Source of the DNA: Shiella aurantiaca
GTDB lineage: Bacteria > Bacteroidota > Bacteroidia > Cytophagales > Cyclobacteriaceae
Reading direction: 5' to 3'
Length of the DNA: 64,000 nt
NCBI GenBank assembly: GCA_030412945.1
Contig: JAUHJS010000004.1
Coordinates: 124,001-188,000 of the forward strand
The notes under the pieces were generated by a model that was not told the origin of the DNA, made no database searches, and saw only the letters and a program-made list of their open reading frames with translations. The translations under genes and the position numbers were made by a program. Of the stretch, positions 34,608-45,500 are shown piece after piece. The first letter of the stretch is position 1, and each line of letters opens with the position of its first letter.

Positions 34608-37600
34608 TTAAGCGAATTGTTCCACGGGTTTTTCCTGTGCATTTTCTTGACCAGCTGGCAAAACCTTGTGCCTCGACATATAGGTATACAAAGCCGGAAT
34701 AACATAGAGTGTAAGAATCAAAGAAAATAAAAGTCCACCAATGATGGCGATACCCATCGGTACCCTACTTTTTGAAGCGGCTCCTAAGGCTAGCGCAATG
34801 GGTAAGGCGCCTAAAATAGTAGCCAAAGAGGTCATTAGAATGGGTCTGAGTCGTAAGGTAGAGGCTTCTAGTACGGCTTCAAACTTCTGAAGGCCTTCTT
34901 CTTTCTTTTGATTGGCAAATTCCACAATCAAGATTCCGTTTTTCGTAACAATCCCTATCAGTACGATAATCCCAATTTGACTAAAAATATTCAAGGTATT
35001 ACCAAATAACCATAAGCTTAGTACGGCTCCAGATATGGCCAAAGGTACGGTGAACATAATGATGAGCGGATCGACAAAGCTTTCAAACTGTGCACTTAGA
35101 ATCAGATAAATCAAAACTAAGGCAAATAAGAAGGCGAAAAGCAAGCTATTCGAACTTTCGGCAAACTCTTTGGAAGTACCGGTAAGAGAAGTAGAAAAAT
35201 CATCGTCTAATACTTCTTTAGCGATTTTATCCATCGCATCAATACCCTGACCTAGGGTAATTCTTTTGGCTGGGGCTGCTGAGATGGTTGCCGAAACGTA
35301 GCGATTGAAGCGGTAAAGCTGTGGAGGACTGCTTTGTTCGGACATTTTCACTAAGTTGGCCAGCTGAATAAGCTCGCCCGTGCGAGAACGTACTGTAGCG
35401 GTACTCAAGTCCAAAGGATCGTTTCTATTAGCACGGTTGGCCTGACCGATTACTTGGTATTGTTTACCATCCATAATGAAATAACCAAAACGCTGCCCAC
35501 TGAAATACAGCTGCAAGGTTTCAGCTACATCGCGCACCGAAACCCCGAGTGAACGGGCCTTGTCGCGGTCGATTTCTACGGTGATTTCAGGCTTGTTGAA
35601 TTTCAGGTTAAGGTCTACCACTTGAAAGGCCGGATCCGCTTGCGCTTTCTCCATGAAGGTCGGAATCACCTCTTTTAGCTTTTCAAAATTAGGAGCTTGG
35701 ATTACGAACTGAACAGGAAGACCGGAATTTCGACCACCGCCAATGGTTTCTTCTTGGGTAACAAAGGTGCGTGCAAAGGGCATTTCTTTTACAATAGCGC
35801 TGAGCTGATCAGCAATTTCTTGCTGCGAACGATCACGTTTATCGGGCTCTACCAAGGTTAGACGCACAAAACCTGAGTTGACAGAGGCCGTAGCACCAAA
35901 CCCGGGAGCGGTAACCGATAGCACCGATTCTGTTTCGGGAAGGGTATCCACCACAGCCAATATTTTTAGAATGTATTCGTCCATGGCTTCGTACGAAGTG
36001 CCTTCCGGGGCGGTAGAGATAATACGAACACGGCTCTTATCTTCTAGTGGGGCCAATTCCGAAGGTACATTTTTACCGATAATGAAAATCATCCCGATAG
36101 AAACGGCCATAATCACTAGGGCTATCCAACGCATTTCGATAAAGCGCTTGAGTGAATTGTGATAGGCATTGGTGAGGTTGGTAAAAAATCGCTCGGTGAC
36201 TTCATAAAACTTACCATGACTGGTACGCTGCTTGAGCAAGCGGGTACTCATCATGGGAGTAAGCGTAAGCGAAACAAAGGCGGAAATGATTACGGAACCC
36301 GCCACCACGATACCAAATTCACGGAAAAGCCTTCCCGTTATCCCTTGTAAGAATATGATAGGAAGGAATACGGCTGCCAGCGTGATAGTAGTTGAGATAA
36401 TGGCAAAGTAGATTTCCTTCGCTCCCTCAAAGCCTGCTTCCCGAGGTTGCATTCCGTTTTCTATCTTTTGGTAGATATTTTCCAATACCACGATGGCATC
36501 ATCTACCACCAAGCCTGTGGCAAGCACTATCCCCAAAAGCGTAAGGATATTGATGGAAAACCCGAACAAATACATGATGAAAAAGGCGCCCACCAAGGAA
36601 ATAGGAATGGCCACCACCGGAATGAGCGTTGTGCGCCAGTCTCTTAGAAAAGCAAAAATGACTAGCACCACCAGACCAAAAGCGATAAAAATGGTTTCTT
36701 CTACCTCAGTAATTGCTTTGCGAATGTTTTGGGTAGTATCGAGGGCATAGCCAAGGGTTAGGTCTTCCGGCAAATCCTTTTCCATTTGAGCTACACGCTT
36801 GTAAAACTCATCGGCAATAGCCACGTAGTTGGAGCCCGGCTGTGGGGTTACGGCAATACCAATCATGGCGGTAAAGTTGTTGCCACGCAAGATCGAGCGT
36901 TCATTTTCCGGACTCAAAATGGCTTCGCCTATATCGCGAAAGCGGATAATTGAACCGCTTTCTTCCTTGATAATCAAGTCATTAAATTGTTCCGGAGTGG
37001 AAAGTCTACCAAAGGTACGAATAGAAAGTTCGGTATTGTTTCCTTCTATCCTACCGGAAGGTAGTTCAACGTTTTCTTGATTCAGGGCATTGCTAACGTC
37101 CAATGGTGTGATGCCATAGGCGGCTAATTTGGCCGGATCCATTAGCAAACGAATGGCGTATTTTTTCTCCCCCCAAATACGGATTTCACTCACTCCGGGT
37201 ATGGTTTGCAGACGCTCTTTGAACAGGTTGTTTCCGATTTCGGTCAGTTCGAGCAGGTTGCGCTTATTACTTTGTACGGTAAGACTCAAAATGGTTTCGG
37301 CATCGGCATCTGATTTCACTACAATGGGCGGATCGCAATCGCGTGGGAGGTTACGTTGCGCACGCGATACGCGGTCGCGCACGTCATTGGCGGCTGCTTC
37401 CAAATCCACTTCTATATCAAATTCTACCGTAATAGAGCTTCGTCCATCAGAACTGATAGATGTAAGGTTGCGGATACCGGAAATCCCGTTGATACTTTCT
37501 TCCAAGGGCTCGGTGATTTGCGATTCGATTACATCGGCATTCGCACCTGTGTAATTCGTACTTACCGTAATCACCGGAGGATCCACACTGGGGAACTCGC

Positions 37601-37706
37601 GCACACCCAAGAAGGAAAAACCGATGATACCGAACAGGACAATAATGATAGAGAACACAGTGGCCAGCACCGGTCTCTTTATGCTGATATCTGATAAACT
37701 AGCCAT
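34608..37706 (-). CDS. RND efflux pump inner membrane protein (AcrB/HAE1 type)
   Basis: The 1032-residue protein has the HAE1 layout: TM1 (IKRPVLATVFSIIIVLFGI, about residues 9-27), a large periplasmic loop, TM2-6, a second periplasmic loop, and TM8-12. The proton-relay Asp pair is seen in GIVLATGLVVDDAIVVLENI. It pumps hydrophobic compounds across the envelope with the MFP and TolC partners in the same operon. The specificity cannot be read. Start ATG 37706 follows the MFP stop by 4 bases. Confidence 0.95.
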   Translation of the reverse strand: MASLSDISIKRPVLATVFSIIIVLFGIIGFSFLGVREFPSVDPPVITVSTNYTGANADVIESQITEPLEESINGISGIRNLTSISSDGRSSITVEFDIEVDLEAAANDVRDRVSRAQRNLPRDCDPPIVVKSDADAETILSLTVQSNKRNLLELTEIGNNLFKERLQTIPGVSEIRIWGEKKYAIRLLMDPAKLAAYGITPLDVSNALNQENVELPSGRIEGNNTELSIRTFGRLSTPEQFNDLIIKEESGSIIRFRDIGEAILSPENERSILRGNNFTAMIGIAVTPQPGSNYVAIADEFYKRVAQMEKDLPEDLTLGYALDTTQNIRKAITEVEETIFIAFGLVVLVIFAFLRDWRTTLIPVVAIPISLVGAFFIMYLFGFSINILTLLGIVLATGLVVDDAIVVLENIYQKIENGMQPREAGFEGAKEIYFAIISTTITLAAVFLPIIFLQGITGRLFREFGIVVAGSVIISAFVSLTLTPMMSTRLLKQRTSHGKFYEVTERFFTNLTNAYHNSLKRFIEMRWIALVIMAVSIGMIFIIGKNVPSELAPLEDKSRVRIISTAPEGTSYEAMDEYILKILAVVDTLPETESVLSVTAPGFGATASVNSGFVRLTLVEPDKRDRSQQEIADQLSAIVKEMPFARTFVTQEETIGGGRNSGLPVQFVIQAPNFEKLKEVIPTFMEKAQADPAFQVVDLNLKFNKPEITVEIDRDKARSLGVSVRDVAETLQLYFSGQRFGYFIMDGKQYQVIGQANRANRNDPLDLSTATVRSRTGELIQLANLVKMSEQSSPPQLYRFNRYVSATISAAPAKRITLGQGIDAMDKIAKEVLDDDFSTSLTGTSKEFAESSNSLLFAFLFALVLIYLILSAQFESFVDPLIIMFTVPLAISGAVLSLWLFGNTLNIFSQIGIIVLIGIVTKNGILIVEFANQKKEEGLQKFEAVLEASTLRLRPILMTSLATILGALPIALALGAASKSRVPMGIAIIGGLLFSLILTLYVIPALYTYMSRHKVLPAGQENAQEKPVEQFA

Positions 37707-37710
37707 AGTA

Positions 37711-38787
37711 TTATTTTGAAGTAACAGTAACCGATACAGGAGTACCTACACGCATTTGCAACAAACCGGTGGTAATTATGGTATCCCCTTCTTGCAGTCC
37801 GCTTAGGATTTCCAAGTTGGTATCGGTACGAATACCCGTTTCGATGGTCAATTCTTCGGCTTTGCCATTGCGCGCCACAAATACTTTGTAGCCATTCAAG
37901 ATGGGAATAACCGCACTAGTAGGAAGCAAAAGCGCATTTTCTTTTTTCTCCAGCACCATTTCTATTTTGGCGAATTCCCCGGGAAATACATTTTGTTGGC
38001 TGTTTTTGGCCAGGGCACGAATTTGAAGGGTACGAGTGGCCGGATCTACCTGTGGTTCGATGGCATACACTTCACCTTCCATAGGCTCTTTGATGGCATC
38101 CGTAGTGAAGAAGACTTTCGTACCTGTTTTGATAATGGCACTGTATTTACCAGGAATGGCGAAATCAAGCTTGATTGGGTCGATATTATAGAGCTGAACA
38201 ATAGAGGTAGATGGATTGACATAAGCGCCTTCACTGACTTTGCGCAAACCAATCACTCCATCAAAAGGAGCACGGATTTTCATATCGGCCAGCTGGGCTT
38301 GGATCAATTGCAGGTCGGCCTCGGCTGTATTCAGCTCGGTAAGGGCGCGATCATATTCTTGCTGACTGATGGCTTCTTTTTCGAGCAATACGCGCTGGCG
38401 GTACTCACTATCCTCATATAGTTTTTTGGTGTAGCGGAGCTTATTGTACTGGGCTTGGAGCTTGTCGTCATTCAAGGTGAGAAGAAGCTCTCCTTTTTTC
38501 ACCCTCTGTCCTTCTTTGAAATGAATCTGCTCGATAATACCACTTCCCTCGGGCTTTAAGTCTACCGTTTCGTTGGCTACAACACTTCCCGTTACTTGAA
38601 GGCTATTCAGGAAGGTTTGCGGCTTCACGATTACCACTTCTACCGGAACGGCTTTGGGAGCTGATGAAGCAATCGGTCCAGTTTTAGGGTTTTCGTTATC
38701 AGAAAGATTCAGACGTGGGATGATAATCCAAAGAGCTAGTGATAGACCCACAAGGGCAATTAAAAAAATACGAAGGCTTTTGTTCAT
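37711..38787 (-). CDS. RND efflux periplasmic adaptor (membrane-fusion protein)
   Basis: A 358-residue AcrA/MexE-type adaptor, with an N-terminal membrane anchor (FLIALVGLSLALWIIIP, about residues 8-24), the biotinyl-lipoyl-like halves around GIIEQIHFKEGQRVKKGELL and FDGVIGLRKVSEGAYV, and a coiled-coil hairpin between. It links the RND pump to the TolC protein. First gene of a three-gene operon; TATTTTTG on the minus strand (38809-38816) is a possible -7 element. Confidence 0.93.
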   Translation of the reverse strand: MNKSLRIFLIALVGLSLALWIIIPRLNLSDNENPKTGPIASSAPKAVPVEVVIVKPQTFLNSLQVTGSVVANETVDLKPEGSGIIEQIHFKEGQRVKKGELLLTLNDDKLQAQYNKLRYTKKLYEDSEYRQRVLLEKEAISQQEYDRALTELNTAEADLQLIQAQLADMKIRAPFDGVIGLRKVSEGAYVNPSTSIVQLYNIDPIKLDFAIPGKYSAIIKTGTKVFFTTDAIKEPMEGEVYAIEPQVDPATRTLQIRALAKNSQQNVFPGEFAKIEMVLEKKENALLLPTSAVIPILNGYKVFVARNGKAEELTIETGIRTDTNLEILSGLQEGDTIITTGLLQMRVGTPVSVTVTSK

Positions 38788-38905
38788 ACAAGTGTGCGCG
38801 TTTTCCTACAAAAATACGGGTATCCAATTAGGAGAAACGTGTTGGAACAGGTAATTGTTCCTAGGTATTAAATGAAAGGGAGATATCGTACAGGGGTGGT
38901 AAATA

Positions 38906-38934
38906 AAAAAGCCTCTCGATTTGAGAGGCTTTTT
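38906..38934 (-). terminator. Terminator after the Oar-like TonB receptor
   Basis: AAAAAGCCTCTC and GAGAGGCTTTTT form a 12-base stem around GATTT. It lies 20 bases after the receptor stop on the minus strand and 118 bases upstream of the efflux operon, so it isolates the two. Confidence 0.88.
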
Positions 38935-38953
38935 AGAAGGAGTAAAGTTTTAA

Positions 38954-41900
38954 TTAATTAAACAGGAATCGTATACCTACTTGTCCTCTCCACACCTGAC
39001 CGAAGTCAGTAATAGGGCGGAAGCTTTCAGTTGGAAGCTCGGTGGTTCCTGATTGTAAGTTCATACGGAAGATTGGGTTTCCAGTGGCATCCACTCCTCT
39101 GTAGTTCAGCAAGTTAGTTTGAACAGGAGTTTTAGCAACACCCCACTCTGGATTGAATAAGTTACCCACATTCAAGATATCAAAAGTAAGTTGGAATTTC
39201 CCTACGTTGTCTTTCACTTTAATGACAGGAATGTCTTGTGACAATCGGAAGTCGAAGCGGTGTAACCACGGACGAACCGCACCGAAGCGTTCAGTGACTT
39301 TACCTTTCATCTCGCTTAGATATTCATCTTGCTCAATGAAGGCAAAAAATGCATCTGATTGCTGCTGAGCGCTAATTGTCTCACCATTTACCGTATAATC
39401 TTGGAAAATGATTTCTGAAGGAGCGTTTGGAACGTACATCAAACGCTGAGAACCATCACCGAAGTTACCAGAATAGGTGTAAGAATAACGGCCAGCCTCA
39501 CCACCATCATAGAATAATGATAGTGTGGTAGTTTTGTTGATTTCATAAGAAACAAGACCTACTACACGATTTGGTTGATCAAAACGAGCGAAGCTTCTTT
39601 CTGGCTGGTTTCTGTTTTCACTTACTACTTGCGACCAAAGCGAAATGGCTTGAGAACCATCAGTCATACCTAGGTCACGAGCACGGCTTCTTGTATACGC
39701 TAAGCTAAGGAACAAGCCATTGTCAAATGACTTCTGAACTTGAGCAGAAATCGAATAATAATCTCCTTGGTCTTTAGCATTGGTAAGAAGGAAGATATTT
39801 CTGAAGTCGGGGTCAGTAGAAATAGGATCTGCACCTGTCCAGTATGGGCGATCATCAGCACCAGAAAGTGTTCCATCTGCTTCAGCAAGAACAGGGTTTA
39901 CAGCAATTGGAGTTGATAAATCTCTGTTGTACATGAATTCTAGTGTAGCTGTGATACCAAAAGGAAGTTTCTGGTCTACGGCTAGGTTAGTTCTCCAAGT
40001 CTGAGGAAGTTTGAAATCTCTGTCTGTTAGATTCAATTCATTTGATAATTGAGCAGTCAGAGTAGAAGGATCTGGACGGTAGGCGTTTACATCATCAGTG
40101 AATAAGATGTTATTGTCAATTACTTCTTGACCTTCATATCCAATACCACCACGGATAACCCCGTTACCATTTACTTGGTTGGACAACCAAACGAAAGGAA
40201 TACGTCCTGAGAAAACTCCAGTACCACCACGTAATTGGGTAGTTTTATCGCCATTCACATCATAATTGAATCCAATTCTTGGAGACCATAATGGACGAAT
40301 TCTTGGAAGAACCGATACGTCTGGGGTGAAAGTTTCGTTAGTCAAAGGGTTTGTAAACTCTTTGTCTAGCGCATCAAGAGTTTCGTTTTTAGGCAAATCG
40401 ATTGGATAGAATGGCAAATCTACACGTAAACCGGCCGTAAACTTCAAACGATCTGTAAATTGAAACTCATCCTGAACATACAAGCCTAACTGGGCAAAAC
40501 GCGTTTGGTCAGTTGGAGGGGTTGTGCTGCCATCAAAAGCATATGATTGAGCAAAAGCATCAGGATATACGTTAGGATCTTGATTGATTACCGCGTCAAC
40601 GAAATTTTGGTAGCTATTAAATCTGTAGAAACCATTGAATGTTGGGTTGAAGGCATTATCAAAGGTCATTCTTTCGAAATTGATACCACCCGTGATAGTA
40701 TGCTGACCCATGAAATAGGTAGTGTTGTTAGTAATATTGAAGATATTGTTTTCTAACAAGTTACCAACTGAGAACAATTCGTTACCCATGTTGAAATAAT
40801 ACAACAAGTTACCACCGGCATCTGGCTCAAGAACTTCAATGAAAGGGAAGGTTTGTCCCCCAGGAATTCCACGCTTAGGGTCGGTAATGCTTGTATAGCC
40901 TACGTTGAATGAGTTAGCTAAATTGTTGCCAATTCTTGAGTTCAATTCTGCTACGTAAGACTTCACGTTGGTGTCAATAGTATAGTTACCATTACGGAAG
41001 TTCATTGCTTCAATACCCGTACGGTTAGTATTGAAATAACGCGTAGTGATGAAACGAATTGAGTTGCCGTTTACAGGTACATCTCTGAAAGAGGTGTAAT
41101 TATTAAAACGAACGGCTAATTTATGATTTTGATTGATGTTGAAGTCTAAGCGGGCATTGAAACGCTCACCTTCTGAAGCAAAGTTATAGCCTTCGTATTG
41201 ACCTGGGTCATATCCATAAAGACTAATCATGCTTTCTCTTACAAAATCAAGTTCGCTGGCAGGTACACGTGATACCGTTAAACCATCAGGTGTTAGACCA
41301 CCACGGGCAGCTACCTTGGTGAAGCTCGGTACATCTTCTACTTCTTTTTCATAGTTAACAAAGAAGAAAAGTTTGTTTTTGATAATTGGACCACCTACGC
41401 GGAAACCACGAATGGTGTTTTTTGCATCCGAATTTGTCAATCGAGTTTCATCGGTTTTATCTCCAATCAATTGATCGTTACGGAAATAATAATAAACTGA
41501 AGCAGAAACATTGTTAGTTCCTGATTTTGTAATGGCATTTACGTTAGCACCTGTGAAGCCTCCTTGACGTACATCGTAGGGGGCAAGGTTAACTTGTACT
41601 TCTTCAATGGCATCCAGACTGATAGGGCTAGATCCGGCAAACTGTCCACTTCCCAAACCGAAGTTGTTGTTGTAGATGTTACCATCAATCGTGTAGTTGT
41701 TAAAGCGAGGATCACGACCTGCGAAGCTTGTTCCGTTACTTTGTGGAGTTAAACGGGTAAAATCATTAATACTTCTGTTAATAGTAGGAAGTGAGTTGAT
41801 TTTTTCTTGCGACAGGTTGGTTGCAGCCCCCGTTCTGTCTGAAGAAAAGATAGCATCACGGCCACCTGTAATTACCACTTCGCCCAACTGAGTAGCATCC

Positions 41901-42271
41901 TCTGTAAGGTTGATATTGATGTTGGTAGTGGAACCTAGGCTTAGGTATATGTTTTCATATACGGCATCCTGATATCCAATGTAAGATACAGTAACTCGAT
42001 AAGGACCCCCTACACGCATGTTAGGGATAGTAAAGTCACCGTTTAGGTTAGAAACACTTCCGTAGGTAGTTCCTGAAGGCTCATGAAGAGCAACAATGTT
42101 AGCACCTGGAAGCACTTCTCCATCTGTAACTTTGCGTTCTGCTGAGGTAGCAGATCCTGTTACCACGCCCTTAAGGGTTGAGGTGGTAATACTTTGAGCA
42201 AATAGAAGAGCATGTCCTGTGAACAGTACAAACCCTACCATCAGACTTAACTTGTAGAAAAGTTTTCTCAT
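38954..42271 (-). CDS. Oar-like TonB-dependent receptor with carboxypeptidase-like N-domain
   Basis: The 1105-residue protein has a signal peptide (ending near LLFAQ), a carboxypeptidase-regulatory-like beta-sandwich (about residues 30-125, LPGANIVALHEPSG), a plug domain (VVITGGRDAIFSSDRTGAATN about 140-160) and a large beta-barrel that ends in Phe-Leu-Phe-Asn. The Oar family of Bacteroidota and Myxococcota resembles this in length and domain order. The substrate is unknown. TAGCTTTG on the minus strand (42303-42310) is a good -7 element; no TTG lies at the right distance. Confidence 0.88.
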   Translation of the reverse strand: MRKLFYKLSLMVGFVLFTGHALLFAQSITTSTLKGVVTGSATSAERKVTDGEVLPGANIVALHEPSGTTYGSVSNLNGDFTIPNMRVGGPYRVTVSYIGYQDAVYENIYLSLGSTTNININLTEDATQLGEVVITGGRDAIFSSDRTGAATNLSQEKINSLPTINRSINDFTRLTPQSNGTSFAGRDPRFNNYTIDGNIYNNNFGLGSGQFAGSSPISLDAIEEVQVNLAPYDVRQGGFTGANVNAITKSGTNNVSASVYYYFRNDQLIGDKTDETRLTNSDAKNTIRGFRVGGPIIKNKLFFFVNYEKEVEDVPSFTKVAARGGLTPDGLTVSRVPASELDFVRESMISLYGYDPGQYEGYNFASEGERFNARLDFNINQNHKLAVRFNNYTSFRDVPVNGNSIRFITTRYFNTNRTGIEAMNFRNGNYTIDTNVKSYVAELNSRIGNNLANSFNVGYTSITDPKRGIPGGQTFPFIEVLEPDAGGNLLYYFNMGNELFSVGNLLENNIFNITNNTTYFMGQHTITGGINFERMTFDNAFNPTFNGFYRFNSYQNFVDAVINQDPNVYPDAFAQSYAFDGSTTPPTDQTRFAQLGLYVQDEFQFTDRLKFTAGLRVDLPFYPIDLPKNETLDALDKEFTNPLTNETFTPDVSVLPRIRPLWSPRIGFNYDVNGDKTTQLRGGTGVFSGRIPFVWLSNQVNGNGVIRGGIGYEGQEVIDNNILFTDDVNAYRPDPSTLTAQLSNELNLTDRDFKLPQTWRTNLAVDQKLPFGITATLEFMYNRDLSTPIAVNPVLAEADGTLSGADDRPYWTGADPISTDPDFRNIFLLTNAKDQGDYYSISAQVQKSFDNGLFLSLAYTRSRARDLGMTDGSQAISLWSQVVSENRNQPERSFARFDQPNRVVGLVSYEINKTTTLSLFYDGGEAGRYSYTYSGNFGDGSQRLMYVPNAPSEIIFQDYTVNGETISAQQQSDAFFAFIEQDEYLSEMKGKVTERFGAVRPWLHRFDFRLSQDIPVIKVKDNVGKFQLTFDILNVGNLFNPEWGVAKTPVQTNLLNYRGVDATGNPIFRMNLQSGTTELPTESFRPITDFGQVWRGQVGIRFLFN

Positions 42272-42302
42272 AAATGATTTTTTAGTTTGGATTTTTACAA
42301 GG

Positions 42303-42310
42303 CAAAGCTA
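42303..42310 (-). promoter_or_regulatory. Possible -7 element of the Oar-like receptor
   Basis: TAGCTTTG on the minus strand fits TAnnTTTG and ends 32 bases before the start codon. The upstream -33 TTG is not seen. The rest of 42272-42536, between mfd and the receptor, is AT-rich with nothing else I can name. Confidence 0.35.
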
Positions 42311-42536
42311 GGGCAAGAAGCCCGTCTTTATGTGAATTTAATGTTAAGTTTTTAAATTCGGTAGAAATGTAATGTTTTATTTACTGCTTGATAATGAATT
42401 TTTAACAGACTAAAATTTGGAAAAGCGTTGATTTTGCCAAATCATTGATTTGTCTTGTTTTTTGAGGCAATCATAATCTTTGTTTTATAATAAAAGCAAT
42501 ATTTAGTATGAAAGACAAGCTGAGTAAGGCAGACTC

Positions 42537-45500
42537 TTAAGCGGCCATTTCAGAAAGGAGCTGCAAGGCCCGATTAATACTTTCTACTTCATCGATATTC
42601 AGGATCAAGCGCGACTTGTGCTCTTTCATTTTGCAGATTTTGGAATGCTTCTGTACATAAGCCAGCACTTTGCCAAACACATCGGATTTATAATAGCGCT
42701 CGTTTTCGGCAGGCACAAAATAGCACTTCATATTGCCCCGCTTCAGGCTTACTTTTTCGAAGCCTAACTTTTCAGCAAGCCAGCGTAAACGAACGGTTTC
42801 TATCAGCTCTAGTACCGTATCGGGTAAGGGGCCAAAGCGGTCGAGGAGGGAGGCGGTAAACTTGGCCAAACCTTCCTCGTTTTTGATGCTGTCCAGCTTG
42901 GCATACAGGTTAAGGCGTTCCGAAATATTGCTCACATAATTCTCCGGAATGAGTATCTCCATGTCGGTTTCTATACTGCAATCTACCACCAAGGCTTTGG
43001 TAGTTTGGCTAAGCTCGCGAATGAAGAGGTCTTTGAACTCGGTCTCTTTTAGTTCTTGTATGGTTTCATCAAGCAACTTGTGGTACATATCAAAACCGAT
43101 ATCGGTAATGAAGCCACTTTGCTCAGCACCTAGCAGGTTACCGGCTCCGCGGATGTCGAGGTCGCGCATAGCTACTTTAAAGCCATCGCCCAAGTCGGAA
43201 AACTCTTCCAAGGCACTTAGCCGCTTACGGGAATCCACCGTAAGAGCAGAAGTAGGAGGCGTTAGCAGATAGCAATAGGCTTTTTTATTGGAGCGTCCTA
43301 CGCGGCCGCGCATTTGGTGGAGGTCGGAAAGACCAAACATGTGTGCGCGGTTGATCATTATGGTATTCGCATTAGGAATATCCAATCCCGATTCGATGAT
43401 ATTGGTTGAAACCAACACATCGTACTCGCCTTCGATGAATTTCATCATCACTTTTTCCAACTTCTCGCCATCCATCTGCCCATGTCCTATGCATATACGC
43501 GCATCGGGAACCAGTTTTAAGATGAGGTTGGCAATTTCTTCAATATCGCTGATGCGGTTGTGCACAAAAAATACTTGCCCGCCTCGGTTGATTTCATTGC
43601 TTACTGCATCGCGGATGATTTCGTTGTTGAAGGTGTGAATCTCTGTAGTTACGGGTTGTCTATTACTAGGCGGAGTAGCGATAATACTCAAGTCGCGGGC
43701 GCCCATTAGCGAAAATTGTAAAGTACGCGGAATGGGTGTAGCCGTGAGCGTAAGGGCATCAATGTTCACCCGCATTTCTTTGAGTCGCTCTTTTACCTTT
43801 ACGCCAAACTTTTGTTCCTCGTCAATAATCATCAGGCCGAGGTCTTTGAACTCCACATCTTTGTTCACAATGCGGTGGGTACCGATCAGTATATCTACCT
43901 TCCCCTCTTTTACTTGCTTGAGGGTATCTTTAATTTCTTTGGTGGATTTGAAGCGGTTGATATAGGCCACCTTCACCGGAAGATTGGAAAGTCGCTCCGA
44001 AAAAGTACGGTAATGCTGCATGGCCAATATGGTAGTAGGCACCAGTACGGCTGCTTGCTTGCCATCGTTCACCGCTTTGAAAGCTGCTCTAATGGCTACT
44101 TCGGTTTTTCCAAAACCCACATCGCCACAGACCAGTCGGTCCATGGGGTGTGGTTCTTCCATATCAGCTTTCACATCAGCTGTGGCCTTGGCTTGGTCGG
44201 GCGTATCTTCATAAATAAAAGAAGACTCCAGCTCGGCTTGCATAAAACCATCGGCACTGAACCTAAAACCTTGGGTGGCTTTACGCTTGGCATAAAGCAT
44301 AATCAGGTCTTTGGCGATATCCGCTACCTGTTTCTTTACTCGCTTTTTCTTGTTCTCCCAATCGGGTGAGCCCAGTTTGCTGATAGGTGGAGGCGTACCT
44401 TCTTTTCCGCTGTATTTGCTGATTTTGTGCAAAGAGTGTATGCTCACGTATAGCAAATCATCGTCACGGTATACCAATCGGATGGCTTCTTGCTGCTTAC
44501 CGCCCACATCTACCAATTCCAGTCCGGCAAAGCGGCCCACGCCATAGTCGGTGTGGGTTACATAATCGCCCGGTTGAAGGGTTTTTAATTCTTTGAGCGT
44601 AAGCGCTTTCGACTTGCTGTGCTTTTCCTTGATTTTATACCGGTAGTAGCGGTCGAATAGTTGGTGGTCGGTATAGCAGAGCACCTTCATTTGCTTATCC
44701 ACAAAGCCATTGCGCAGGCTGATGTTCAAATCAGAAAACTTTAGAAAGGGATCTATCTCTGCAAAAATAGTGCGTAGGCGCTCGGTTTGCTGGGCCGATT
44801 CGGAAGCAATCACAAGCGAATAGCCTTGCTGCTGATAATCGTCCAGGTGGTTTTTGAGCAGCTCGAAATTTTTATTGAACGAAGGCTGGGTTTCGGTTTC
44901 GAAACTAAACTGCTGGGTATTTCGGAAATGGAAACGGTTGCCAAACTCTATGGTCGTGAAAGCTTCTAGGCCTTTCTGAAAACTTTTGGGCGTTTCAAAA
45001 ATTTCTTCGGGCTTCAGTACCACTTTCGTATTGCCGCTGGCTTTTAGGATTTGGTTAAAATTGGCACTGGCTTTATCAAAATACTCTTCCAGCACATCGA
45101 AAACCTGACCTAAATCTTTAAACCAAAACTGGCTGCTGTCGGGGATAAACTCCAAGAGGCTCTGACGCTTTTCTTGCAGCAGCTTGGTCTGCATGTTGGG
45201 CACTAGACTAATAAACTCCACCTGATCTACCGAAAGCTGGGTTTGCGGATCGAAAGTACGAATGCTTTCTACCTCGTTTCCAAAAAGCTCCAGTCGGTAA
45301 GGCTTCTCATTGGCATAACTGAAAATGTCGATGATACCTCCGCGCACGGCAAACTGTCCTGCTTCATACACAAACTCCGCTTTTTCAAACTCATAACTGA
45401 TCAGGAGTTCGCTTAGGAAATTGGTATCGAGCTTTTCTCCGATTTTGATGGAGAAAGTATTTTCGGTAAGCGACTGCTTATTAATTACTTTTTCGGTGAG

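Noticed and set aside
43812..44369. A 185-codon plus-strand frame inside mfd
   Set aside because: It lies opposite the conserved helicase part of mfd and has no protein features of its own.
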